The position numbers and the translations under genes were made by a program. This document shows positions 33,227-45,161 of a stretch of 64,000 nt of DNA, piece after piece. The DNA lies in contig JACCIC010000030.1 of the NCBI GenBank assembly GCA_018907035.1, positions 931,001 to 995,000 on the forward strand, in the 5' to 3' direction. The first letter of the stretch is position 1. Each line of letters starts with the position of its first letter. This stretch comes from Sycobia sp. Sy_11. Taxonomy: Eukaryota; Arthropoda; Insecta; Hymenoptera; Epichrysomallidae. The notes below the pieces were generated by a model. The model saw nothing but the letters and a program-made list of their open reading frames with translations, searched no databases and was not told where the DNA came from.

Positions 33227-34954
33227 TGTCAAATGACACGTACTTATTACAACTTATACTATTTCATTGATTATTCGTCGGTATTATGTATATCAATGAG
33301 GGACTGCAATGACATTCGATTACTAACTAATATTTATGTTCGAAAAGCTATTTAAAAATTAATATTTAATTAATGTTTAAGTATTTAAGAATGTTTATAT
33401 TAGTTATTGCTAATAATTTTTATTTATTGTTACAATTGTACCATGAGAAACGGTATAAATAATAGTGTGGCCCGAGCCGTTAGCAAAAATTTCACGGAAT
33501 CTGTTAATAAATTGCTTAGATGGGAAGGCTATTAGAAGCTAAAAAGTATTATTATAATAAAAGAAATAAATATTTATAAATAACGAATATATTATTTTTC
33601 AAAAAACATCTACGTATTTTCATGATCAAAGTGCAAAAAAAGGATTTTTTGTTATAGGATTACTTTGCCTTTAGTGTAACAAGTATAAGATTCGCACCAA
33701 AGAGCCAATTTATGTAACTTAAAGTTTAATAAAAGTTTCGTGGTAATAGCGTAGATTTAGAACTTGGCTAAGTAATTGTTCGAATTTTCGAGGAAAAAAT
33801 TCCATCAGTCCACTAATAAAGTTAGAACCAAGTTTCCAGAATTCGCCCGTCTCTCCCTGCATAAGAGTCTAGTAATTGACGAATTCGATAAATTTCTAGA
33901 ATTCTCTTGGGCCAATAAAGGGCGCGTATTTTGTCGGCAGCACGAGAATTCGGTATAATGGGTCGAAAATAAAAATCGCACTTGTGGATATTTTCTTCCT
34001 TCTATTATTATTTCGCTTTCATTCAGATTTGGCATTGTATTACATAGATCCGTAAAAAACAATTGAGAATTCACTCCTTGAGTTTGGCTATGTTTATCAT
34101 ATGTTCGGGGGTTCACTGAATCGAAATTTGAGATGAAGTTAATTCGAGCATGTACACATTCTCCATAATGTCATGAAAATAGCCCAAATATCCAGTAGAT
34201 CCTTTAGTCCTTCACAACTTTATCCCTACAGTTCCATAAACTTTGTAATCCGATAATAAAAACACTGATGGAAATCGATGAAACACTGATGAAATCTTGA
34301 AATACAGTATGTTCAAGACATATATTCTTCTTCAGCCCTACTTCTATATTCTTTAAGATCGGATTAACCACGTGACTAACAAAAAAAAATTAAGTATCCT
34401 GATATACGAATTCTTACGAATGCAAACTTCGTACATTATTTCTCTACTATTCATTGATGTGCTCCTTAATGCTTAACGTCTGCATGTATCTCATGGTGAT
34501 GAAGCAATGTTATTCAGTTATCTGGTGCAGATCGCGGATAATTGCGTTGATCTGCAAGAATTTTCTGATGCACAGAATCGGTTCTCCGGTATCGAACGGA
34601 CGTTTCTATGGAGTATAAAAGACATAATAAATCTACGACATTTTTTTAGTCCACATTTTTACTATCTTCCTAGCAAGTAAAATACATTTCGTAACGTATT
34701 AAATATATCGAGTCTTGAAGCTTTAATGTGCATATGTCTCTTTCTTATCGAATTCCATATTAATGGCATTTTAAGGTTATGACATTTATTTGGTCATTGA
34801 AATCGAGCGATTAATGGGTACAAGATTTATTTGATTTATGAACTTAGATGTTATAATCAATCCTGACGTAATTGGATTAAAAGATCTCGACTCGGGATTC
34901 ATCGATTTCGAATACATAAACGGACGCAGGGCTAAATTTATCGATCTTTTTCAG
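33227..34954. other. AT-rich non-coding stretch
   Basis: Unique sequence. An imperfect 20-bp tandem duplication lies at 34261-34299 (ACACTGATGGAAATCGATGA with a one-base deletion in copy two). 33776-33958 has a 60-codon plus frame without supporting context. The end (about 34900-34954) would be the intron of the candidate exon that follows. Confidence 0.45.
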
Positions 34955-35163
34955 GTTTTGTTAAATACAGACTATTGAATTTTATAAACTATATAGGTGG
35001 ATGTTCAACTAAAGATACCACAAATAAACTTTTAACCATGAACTTTATTCAAACGAGAAAGAAAAGGACGTCGTTCAAACGAAACGGACAATCGCAAGAC
35101 TCACTACAGTACTCGAAATTGAAAACTCTGCAAGCCTTTGTGAGAAACTTAAAACCTATATAA
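34955..35163 (+). CDS. Candidate terminal exon, unidentified
   Basis: A good acceptor (GATCTTTTTCAG, AG at 34953-34954) is followed by an open frame to TAA at 35161-35163. The first two bases complete a split codon, then 68 residues beginning FVKYRLLNFINYIGG and ending LQAFVRNLKPI. AATAAA follows at 35186-35191, 23 bases after the stop. The middle (TRKKRTSFKRNGQSQ) is basic. Acceptor, open frame and poly(A) signal agree in phase and order, but in AT-rich DNA such coincidences occur. No family is recognised and no upstream exon was found. Confidence 0.25.
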
Positions 35164-36018
35164 AAAACTGATCAGGCATCTAGGCAATAAACTCATAAAA
35201 CATTTGCCGCGCAGGGCAGCAAAGACGCAGACCGTAATAAGACACAGTGGACACATATGTTTACATCCTTTTACGATACTCTCCAATATTTAGTTTCAAG
35301 AATTTTTTGGCTTTATTATTTATAGAAGGCTAAAATAATCTAACACAGACAATTTATTTTAAACTATTGGCTTATTTTTTATTATACGTTAGTTTATATT
35401 TTCAAAATCAGAGTTTCAAACGAAAGGCAATGAATGCTCACGCTCGTGTTTTCTCTCTTTTTCTTTTGGAAAAAAGCTAAAATTGAGCCTATATAGAATC
35501 CATCTACATGTACAATTCAACAAAACAATAACTTAATCAATTTTTCTATTATTAGGGATTTTCAATGAAATTATAGTCCTTTTAGAAAAAAATAAACAAC
35601 GAACATTCGATTAAAATAACAACATATCACTGATCCAGACGATGGTGGCGATCAGCCAAAGGGGATAATCTATCGTTTATTGAATTAAAGTTTACTTCAA
35701 CCGCGGATGATTGATGCTCCGGACTGGGCTCGATTAGAATATCGATTCCAATAAAAGGACAGCGTTTAGAACGTACACACAGAAACACACGTATACAGTA
35801 CGTATGATTACGATCAAGAGTTCTCGAATTGTATCGCGTGTGACTTCATAACGACCCCCGCGAGCATGATACGAACGCGCGCGAGTGCGCCACGAACGTA
35901 TACGGCCGAATAATAAAGTAGCCGTGGGAAGAGTGGATGGTGGTGGGGGTCTCGAGGACTATAGGTGTGGCAAATTGAGAAAAAAATCCGAACGGGACTA
36001 GAGAGTGTGGAAGGATGG
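35164..36018. other. Non-coding stretch left of the mariner relic
   Basis: AT-rich to about 35640, then balanced sequence with CpG at 35840-35960. No gene supported. Confidence 0.5.
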
Positions 36019-36222
36019 TATACACAGTGTATCCCAAAAGTTGTAAGACTATGGGTATAAATTCCGTACTACTCGTGCCATCTTCATGAAACATTAACCA
36101 CTCGTGACTACAACCATCCTCTACCTCTATACAGAGTTTCAATTTCATCGGATTACATACAGCCGTTAAGTAGCAGCTTCCGTCGGAGCATCAAAGTGAT
36201 CGCTGTTATTGGTAAAAATGTA

Positions 36223-36375
36223 ATGGGAACGAAGAAAATCTTAAAATTGGCTTATCGTGAATGTGTTATATCTCGTACTACTACTTTTCGGTGGTATAAT
36301 CTCTTCGCGGCAAGTGGAGAGTCGATTGAAGAAGAGGAAATGAGCGATGCTCGACCAAGAGTGACAATAACATAG
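36223..36375 (+). pseudogene. Mariner transposase N-terminal fragment
   Basis: ATG at 36223 to TAG at 36373-36375, 50 residues. It contains LKLAYRECVISRTTTFRWYN followed by LFAASGESIEEEE and SDARP. This is the second helix-turn-helix of mariner transposases, whose usual form is AYGE..LSRTQVFEWYKRFKEGRES..DDERPGRP. The conserved GRP box is degraded to ARP and a stop follows shortly after. DNA-binding helices only; no DDE/D residues remain. Confidence 0.8.
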
Positions 36376-36476
36376 AGAAAGTCGCAGCTGTGTTAAAGAG
36401 TAACCATAATATCGAATTTGAAAAAACAATCATAATAAAACAAAAAAATAACCATAAAAACAAATGCAAAAGTATT

Positions 36477-36563
36477 CCAAAAGAGGAGTTTTTAAAAGGC
36501 GTAAAGAGACTAGAAGATCGTGCCAACTTGCGTATTAATTCAAATGGACACTATTTTGAATAA
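36477..36563 (+). pseudogene. Transposase C-terminal fragment
   Basis: In-frame stretch of 28 residues ending at TAA 36561-36563. It reads PKEEFLKGVKRLEDRANLRI then NSNGHYFE, matching the typical Tc1/mariner C-terminus (R...CI...G.YFE). About 100 bp of stop-ridden sequence separates it from the N-terminal fragment. Confidence 0.7.
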
Positions 36564-36643
36564 AAAGTTTAGTGAAAGAATTTTATAGATTTATTGCATC
36601 TTTGTACCCCCAGTCTTAAAACTTTTGGGACGCACTGTGTATA

Positions 36644-37505
36644 ATCGGACGCCGCTGTTATTGCGCAACGCAATAACTAAATCCTGAACGTCGTCCGCGA
36701 TCTCTCGCGATTTTCGAGAGAAAAAAGAATTGAGAAGTGAGATTCAAGTACTGAGATCTGTTGATAGGCTGGTTGTTGCGAGATATATTTCATTGCAGGA
36801 ACTGATTAATTAACTATTGTGATGAATAACCAATGCAAGAGACAATCTACTTCGACGTATGACATCTAAGAAAAAACTTACTATTCAATATATTGAATCG
36901 TTAAATTAAGAACGTTCGAGATGAGCCCACGATTTTACTCTCCTATAATTTCCGAAGTAATTGTTATCCTCTCATTGAAAATTAAAATATATACCAAGCG
37001 ATTAAAATTTTAATACATAATGTACACAGCGTCCTTGAAGTAGAGACATGCCAGGATAAATTTCTAGGATCTAATTATTCCAGAAAATGGTTCGTATTAA
37101 CACCTAAAAATCTTCATAAAGGTCATATTTAGCAAAAATATATTTCAGATGAGAGTTTTTCGACACCTGTCGAAGATGTGCATTAAGAATTTTTCGTTTG
37201 GCTTCTCAGTTTCAAGACCAGTTTCAAGACCATTGTAAGATGAACTAAATACAATAATGAGAGTTAATATTCAATATTAAAGTTCGCTTTAAAAGAAACC
37301 GAAATCTCGCATTTAAATTCAATTTCATAGATGAAACTTCACAACGTTTACGTGAACCATTTTTTCGACTAAGGCGATCCGAGATAGTTACATAAGAATA
37401 GCGTTACTTTCTTATAAACCAATTGCAATTGAACCTATAAGCACGACGAACCAATTAAAGCAATCAATTCTCTTGATCATTAATAAATATTAGTCGCGGC
37501 GCTAT

Positions 37506-37511
<6 letters not shown>
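36644..37511. other. AT-rich non-coding stretch
   Basis: Unique sequence; a short CpG-rich piece at 36645-36725. A direct duplication of CAGTTTCAAGACC at about 37207-37232 is visible. Nothing else supported. Confidence 0.5.

Positions 37512-37559
<48 letters not shown>
37512..37559. repeat. TA dinucleotide microsatellite
   Basis: About 48 bp of uninterrupted TA. Confidence 0.97.
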
Positions 37560-37561
<2 letters not shown>

Positions 37562-37787
37562 TGGAGCCATAGTGTCGAGTCAATAATCTACATAGCGATC
37601 CCTTCGCTACGTATACAAACTGAGCAAATAATCATTGTCATTTGACTCCTTCTATCATTATATAATCTAGCATTCAAGGCCATCGGATACCGTCCCATAT
37701 CAATATACAGACCCAAGTCTATAGAGTGCCGAGCATAGAGGCAGTTCGTCTGTTCCTCTTATAGACACTCGATACGATACCATATAT

Positions 37788-37935
<148 letters not shown>

Positions 37936-38559
37936 GTATGTATATAATACTGTTAGACCGCGGCGCGCTGAAACTTCGTTTGCAATGTCGCGCGTACAGG
38001 TGCTGTAACGAACGATGATCGATTACGCGCTGACTATCCTACAAAGTATACGAGACTTTTTTTTTTAACCGTTGGAGTCGATTTTTCACATACTCTGTAT
38101 CTTGCACCCATGTCGTATTCTCGGCACGAGTAGAGAATAAAAATCATTAATTAATTATCATGCCATCTTTCCAAGTATATAATTGGTATTTATTAGTCAT
38201 GAGATATTCTATATCGTTCGAAATATTATCATTAAAAAAAGGAGCATATTTAATTCAGATATTAAATGAAGGTTGTATCGATTTATGATCTATTTTGTGA
38301 AATATATCTGTAATTTCTAAAATACAGTGTGATAAATAGACGTTATTTCGCATTTATTATACAACCAGCCGACAGTTAGATTTCGAGCCATTCCTTTCTA
38401 CCCGATGTTATAATTATAATGTTACCGCATGCATGCCCGAGGTATGAAACAATTATGTATGTATATATATATAGTTAAACCGACGTGGTACGATAGGAAT
38501 TTCCTTACCTTCATTGATTTTTCGTTCAAGTAAAACACTTTTATACGTGACCTTTGCTT

Positions 38560-38623
<64 letters not shown>

Positions 38624-41600
38624 TATTTATATCGACTTTATGATTTACATACAAGTCCGTAAATATTTAAGACGCAACCTTGCATCTAATGGTAGACGCG
38701 TTTGAATCTGTAACTTGTGGTTTCAAAAATTATATGCATAAAACAAAAAGAGCAATAGCAGCTGTGGTTTATGTAACGAAGAAATTAAGAGGATTTTTAT
38801 TATTAGAAAATTTTTGAAATTAGAAGATTTTTATAATGTTCTCTAATGTATAGATAAAGAGTATTCTTGAAATAAATACACGGTTCCTGGGTAAGTTTAA
38901 ATTTTTAACATTAAGTATACATTTTTTAAACATTTAATAACTCTTTTTTTGGAATAATAAAGAATATTTTAAGCAAACTATTTTAAACAATTATAATAAT
39001 CAAACTAAAAAATAAAAGTCACTTAGGTTTTTTAGTATCGTTTATGCAATATATTTCAATTTATCCGTTTTTGTTCGACAAATTCAAACTCCGTTTAACT
39101 TGTCATGTACCGAAGTTGAAAATTCACATCTAAATAGCTTTGGGGGTGATTTATTGAATTTTGACATAACAAAAATTTTTCAAAAGCAACTCTTTCCTAC
39201 TTTATTTTTAATTGTATATTAACAAATTCGATTTTTGAAGTTTTTTTTTTGTTAAATTGTCCTCATTGATTTGAAGAAAATTTTCGAAAAAGTTGAAACC
39301 ATAAGAAGTGCACCTTAAAATGCCTAATTACGAAAATTGTTAGTAGATCTTATTTTCATTATTGAATAGTTAAATAAAGTGTTCGTATAATCAAGCATAT
39401 TTAAAAATCATGTTTAATTGAACTTTAAGCATAGATACGATAAAAAACTACTGCTGTTATTTATTTTTTATATTTAATCGATATAACACTAATAAGTATT
39501 TATTTGTTAGTTTCAAAATATTAAGTTTCATAACAATATCAAAAAGATTGTCGAATTTTACGGATTTTGGATTTTTTATGAAATGCCAGTGGGACTCGAT
39601 CATGAATAACAAAATAAGAAGACATTTTTGTACATTCCAGTACGATTGCAGTAATTTTTACCCTTTTCGAAAGTCGAAATCAGGTTTTTCCGACGAGTTT
39701 GCAAGCTCGAATATTCGAAATTTATGTATCACGTGCAGCAAAGGCCAGAGAACGACAATAACGAAATCGCACTCGTCGACAAGCGCGAGACCCGCCTCTG
39801 CGAGCAGTTCCGCTGAATTCCGGCACCGCTGCTTCTTAGCGGGAGCCGCGAGGGGCGAAAAATTGCCGTAAAAGCCCTTGACATTCGTATTTCGCCGACG
39901 TTTTATATTCTTGAATTTTATTTATTCGAACGACCGGGGCAAGAGTTGCCCGCTCCTCGGCTCCTTTTCTTAACTATGAAAAAACTCGTTCGCGTACATT
40001 CCTCGTGACAGGGGTGAGGTGGGGGGGGGCGCCTGGTGCGCCCTTTCGAATTTGGGATCTAGGGTTCTTTTTCTTTCTTCCTTCTTATATATTTACGTAA
40101 ATATGACGTTGAAAATATCGTGAAAATGAAAAATTTTCTTCGTCTTTTTTTTTTTTTTTTTTTTTTTTAAATGTTAAACGTTTGAAATTGCCGAGAAATT
40201 GTGTATGCTCGTGCTTCCGATTGGCTTTTCAAGAAGCTTGGATATCTGTTCAAATTTAGATAAATAAGTTATTTAATTAGAATGCATTTTTTTTTAAATA
40301 AAGCTTTATTTGACAAATATAATTCAATAATTGATTTGGAGTAGTTATTTTTCGGTAACAAAGAAAAATTAAGCTGACTTAAAAGATCGTTTTTCCTGGA
40401 ATAAATGAAAGCAAGATTTGCATTGAGAAACTCGATTTCTAATTGTAAACAATATCTATAATGGACTAACATAATCATTTTTGTTGAAAGTAAGTAGTAT
40501 TTTATCGTATTAGTCAGGCATTATCGTAATATCTAATAAGTAAATGTACACAAAATTATATTATATCGTTATAGTTGACTATAACTATTTACAGACTTTT
40601 ACATTGATTTTATTATATTTGTGCGTATTTTACACTGTACAATGCCATACGTTAGAAACGCAAACGCTTTATTGCATAAGTGCAACTGTAACCTCAGAGA
40701 TTCCGCCTAGTAACCGCGATAAAATTACGCGTGACATGTGAATTGCGGTGAAATTCGCAGATACAACCTGACCAGAAATACTTGAACAAGACCCAATTTT
40801 TGAAAAAAGACAAATAATGTTTACTCGAAGCAATTAATTAGTTTTATTGACTTAGGATAATAATGTTTTTAAGTACATTGTTTACTTGGTAGAGAAATAG
40901 CCCGCCTGTATTGATTTAAATAAGAAACTACTAAATATTGTTATCGGTATTACAATCTTTTTAATGAACTAAAAGAACATAATTATGACCAATGAGTTTT
41001 TATTATGACATAATTATGACATACGTCTGACTTTTTATATTGACATCATCATTATGTCGGACTGTGCTGGTTTATAATCACCCAGATTGAATCTGAAATA
41101 TCAAATCAAAATTATTAAAATGAAAATTCATAGTGTAAGACGGAAAAATGCTTATTAGTCTGATATTTATCAATTGACGGAATTTGAATGATTAAGCTTA
41201 ATTAAATTAGGAAAATATTATTTTTAAGAATTAAAAATGTACTTACTTGATAGAAAAACTTGATACTTTCTTTATAAGCCACATGAGGACCAATAAGAAG
41301 TAATTAATTAATGCCATGTATCAATAAATATATTTTACAATGTAGAAAATTTGTATCTAATTATAAACAAATATTTTATTCTAGATAACTATGTTTAAAC
41401 ACTTCTGTATTTGAGTCTAGTAAAAGAATTTAATAGATTTGAATAATTGTGTAACTAATAATAATTACACGTTTTTCAAAATTTGGCTGATGATTTTCAA
41501 AAACAATCGACTAAGTTATTTTGACAAGATGATTTACAGCATTTAGGTAATTTCTTTTTAATTAAAATAAACAGCAATTTGAGTATAAGTAACGAAAATC

Positions 41601-42740
41601 TCTCTCTCTCTCTCCTCAAATACATATGCACGTGAATCAAGCATACGCCGACTTTAAGTGAAGTCAATCGATTTTTTTTTAGTGCATTGGCTTTATCGTT
41701 AATTTTTCAACTGCCTGATCGGTTATGCAGGGTGAGAAGAATCATTATGTTTTTGTAAGACCCACGCGTGCATGCATTCTCAAATTTTTTTTTCTCCCAG
41801 GGAATCCACCGGCCCGCTTATCTTGCGCAGCGCGTCGAAACCACCACATCCGCGAGACCCAGTTTGCGCTCCCCGCATATTTACGCTGGCGGCTGGGGGT
41901 TAGTTAGAAGTTTCAGCCTCCCCTCCCCCTACTCCTCCTTCGTGGAAACGGCTGCGAAACAAGCGACTTGGTATACACGTCGCGGCTCCAGTCAGTTTGG
42001 CGTTTAGAAGGAACAGCCGCATATATATATATATACATAATAACACGTACCATAGTTTGATCATGAGAGAGAAAATAGGAGGGTGAGGCACATTTGACGG
42101 TACTATTATTATTTTTTTTCGCAGCTTATTACGCGTATCTATTGCTGTGGTTGTCGTATGTTTTTTTGTATTTTTAAATTTCGTAATTCAATGAGAGCGA
42201 GATATTTGATAATCATACTCGAAAAGCTTTTCACGAAACAGTTTTGCTATTGTAATTTCTTAGAAACTTTAGCCTTTTAAGAAAGAGTAATATATTAAAA
42301 AAAACGAACTATATATTACAATTGTTATTATTACTCTTCATGAATATACATTTTGATTATACAAAATAAAATCATAGAAGGTAATTTATGAACGTTTTAA
42401 CAGATTGAAAGCTAATGTTCATTATAATTTTATTTTTTAGTAAGGCCATAAAGTATTTATTATTAATTTTTAGAAGTAATATATAAAGTTTAAAAAAAAT
42501 TACGCAACAAGAATAAACATATAGTAATAATAAAGAGATTACAAATTATAGATATTTTGAACTGGAAACTACGAGTTTTTAAACGAAACAATTAAAATAA
42601 TTAATAAATTACACATGTTAACAAAATGTAAAATTAGGGACACGAAACTCTTACCAAATTAACATTATAATTGCAGTGATTACTGTAATATTATAATAAT
42701 TATGCAATCAAAAAACTTTTAATTATACCGCTAAAATCTC
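37936..42740. other. Long AT-rich non-coding stretch
   Basis: Contains a TA repeat (38562-38629, one G interruption), a balanced piece at 39700-39870, a G-run at 40019-40029, a 22-base T-run at 40147-40168, a CT tract at 41599-41615 and a CpG-rich piece at 41790-42010. The 107-codon plus frame at 39548-39871 has no splice or family evidence. No gene supported. Confidence 0.45.
38562..38629. repeat. TA dinucleotide microsatellite
   Basis: About 68 bp of TA with a single TG interruption. Confidence 0.96.
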
Positions 42741-42795
42741 GATATTGCGCCTCGTCATCCGCTTCCCGTGCAAAAACGTGCATTAACATATACAT

Positions 42796-42798
<3 letters not shown>

Positions 42799-42847
<49 letters not shown>
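42799..42847. repeat. TA dinucleotide microsatellite
   Basis: About 49 bp of TA marking the left edge of a CpG-rich patch. Confidence 0.97.
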
Positions 42848-42851
<4 letters not shown>

Positions 42852-43426
42852 CTGGCGGGCAATCAAGGATCTCGCGCGCGACTGCAAAATCAATTATTAT
42901 CGTCCCTTCCACTCCTCCCAGTCTCCACTCCGGCTTAAGTTAACATCTCCAAGAGGCTAGACGAGGTATACGGTCCCCTTAACTTCCATGTATGTACGTA
43001 TGTATGCATATGTGTATGTATAATCGATGCACGCTCACAACCATGTCGCGACTGTAACGTATACATTTTAATACGCGTAATGTATGAACGCGAATCACGC
43101 GGCCGCGCGCGTGCGCGCGGTACTTGAGCTCGCTGGGGCGCGTGAAAAATGACCTTCTCCTCATACATACATGTACATACACGCATACACGTGCGCGCGC
43201 GCGCCCACACACACACACAATATTGTACACGCCAGGGAAACTCGAGGAGGGATGGCGAGCGCGCAATCGCAATCTGGGGCGCGTAACGCGATTAATCAAG
43301 GCGCAATTCGCGCGCGCGCGTCACCCGCGCCTCGCCGCCCTTATACCTGGCAAATGTCATTATCAATAATCAAGTCCGCTATATATGTATATAACAAGGG
43401 CACCGCTCAGGTGAGCAATAGCGCGT

Positions 43427-43483
<57 letters not shown>

Positions 43484-43500
43484 ACTGCATGGTATACAGA
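42848..43500. other. CpG-rich patch with CG and CA alternation
   Basis: CGCG-rich words at 43099-43121, CA/CG alternation at 43168-43222 and GCGCGCG at 43308-43320. Open frames on both strands overlap each other and run into the GA repeat; none supported. Confidence 0.5.
43434..43479. repeat. GA microsatellite after GCGCGC
   Basis: GCGTGCGCGCGCG runs directly into about 46 bp of GA. Confidence 0.97.
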
Positions 43501-44786
43501 GGGAGGGGGGAGGGTAAGGATCGATACGGCCTGTCGTGGGAAAAGATATTTTTGCATAGCTCTCCAGAAATAAATGGATCTCTGGAATGAGGCTGTCCCT
43601 TCTTTTTCTTTTTGTCGATTCGACCGCGCCCCGAGTATTCAGGACTGCGCTCAATCGTCATTGCACCGTATTAAAAAAAAAAAAAAAATGTAGCGCTCAT
43701 TGTCTACCGTATTATTTTTGAAATATTCGATTCGTATAGTCCGTTAATTCGAACATCCGCTCAGGCAAGCGTATCCAAAGGAACATTTTTTAAAATATTT
43801 TTCTACATTCAGTACTGTTACTTCATTCTTCTCCAATCCCACATTTACTGAGCCTTCATGAATTGTCAGTCGAATATCGTAGAGTATCGAAAGTCAATTA
43901 TCACTCGCATACGATGTAACGAAATAATCCGAACAATTGACGCAGAGTATATAGAGGAAGATGAAATTTTATACCCACGGTGCAGTGACAATATTATTGA
44001 GCGTAAATTATAAATATTTTTTTTCTATATATACTACATAAATAATTGACATATCAAAAGATCAAATTTTTCCATTTTACAGATGAATGAGTTGATCTTT
44101 TTTTTCGATACTCATCGTCGTAAGCACGATTTCCATTATCTGTGGGCGGATGAAGGATCTGGTGATGTAAGGATAAAATTAATAACCTCGCAAGAAGATG
44201 TTGGAACTTGTGTTATAACGTTTGGATGATAATTTGGCTCCAAACTGAGCGAATTTTCGCCTAACACTTACTTAACAACTGAGATAATCATACGTTAATT
44301 GAGTAGTTATAATAACGCGTGTAAAATTGGCCGAACATCAATTGGCAATAATTACTTTAAAATCTTATTCTTTTTCCTAATGTATTATCAAAAGTAGGGG
44401 TTGTTAAACAAAAAAAATATATCCTCTGTGTGTACACGGCATTATCTACGCAATATTGTTGAAAGGAAGTATTCCAATTATTTATATAAAGCCGTACGAT
44501 ATCGTCCAAATGGGAGCGTTTTTTAAAACTTTACAAGATTTCATCTAGAGATAATGAAATATATCTGGATCAATCTGAACCAAAGTGGTCACTAATACAT
44601 AGGAACCTCTTCATATCGGACATTTAAGCTCATGCAATTATTATATCTGGATAATCGAGTTTCAATGCATACAATATTCAGATTTAAATAAACGTTTTAA
44701 CGATAACAAATATTCCAATCAATTTCTATCTCCATACTTCTATTTCTATTTTTCATACTTCCAGATTAGCTTTACATATTTATATA
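43501..44786. other. AT-rich non-coding stretch
   Basis: A-run at 43673-43687, otherwise unique AT-rich sequence. Nothing supported. Confidence 0.5.
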
Positions 44787-45161
44787 CCCCCCCCCCCAAT
44801 AATTTTACCCGAGCTATGATAGACCTCGTGGTGGCACCGCATTTTCCAATCTCTTCGAAAGGCATTGACGAGCACAGCGATTGCGCTTTTCTTGCGCGCG
44901 CGCGTACGATATATAATCCCCGAAAGCGACGCGAGAATTCGACGGGCCGCGCTGGGCGCGCGTTTAAACAAATGGGCGGTGTTCGGGCGTTGTACGTCAC
45001 CCGACGCGACACGGGGCGGGATATGCCACCGCCGCCTCCCTCCCCCCCCCCCCAGGGGATGACCAGAGCACTCCCGTCGCGGACGAGGGAACAAGCGTGT
45101 CGAGCTAACGAGGAAGGGAAGGGGAGGGGCAGGGTGAAAGAGAGAGAGAGAGAGAGAGAGA
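44787..45161. other. CpG-rich patch bounded by C-runs and a GA repeat
   Basis: C-run at 44787-44797, CpG-rich body at 44870-45120 with another C-run at 45042-45053, and a GA repeat at 45137-45161. Open frames on both strands overlap and are not supported. Confidence 0.55.

Larger units (their letters stand above)
36021..36641 (+). mobile_element. Internally deleted mariner-like transposon (621 bp)
   Basis: Left end (from 36021) and right end (to 36641) are inverted repeats. CACAGTGTATCCCAAAAGTT on the left matches CACAGTGCGTCCCAAAAGTT read from the right. Similarity extends about 35 bases, through TAAGACT and a GGGTA box, with a few mismatches. Both ends are flanked by TA (36019-36020 and 36642-36643), the Tc1/mariner target duplication. 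Inside, the two ends of a mariner transposase remain in order on the plus strand, and roughly half of the usual 1.3 kb element, including the whole catalytic core, is missing. It is non-autonomous and old: mismatched repeats and stops. Confidence 0.88.
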
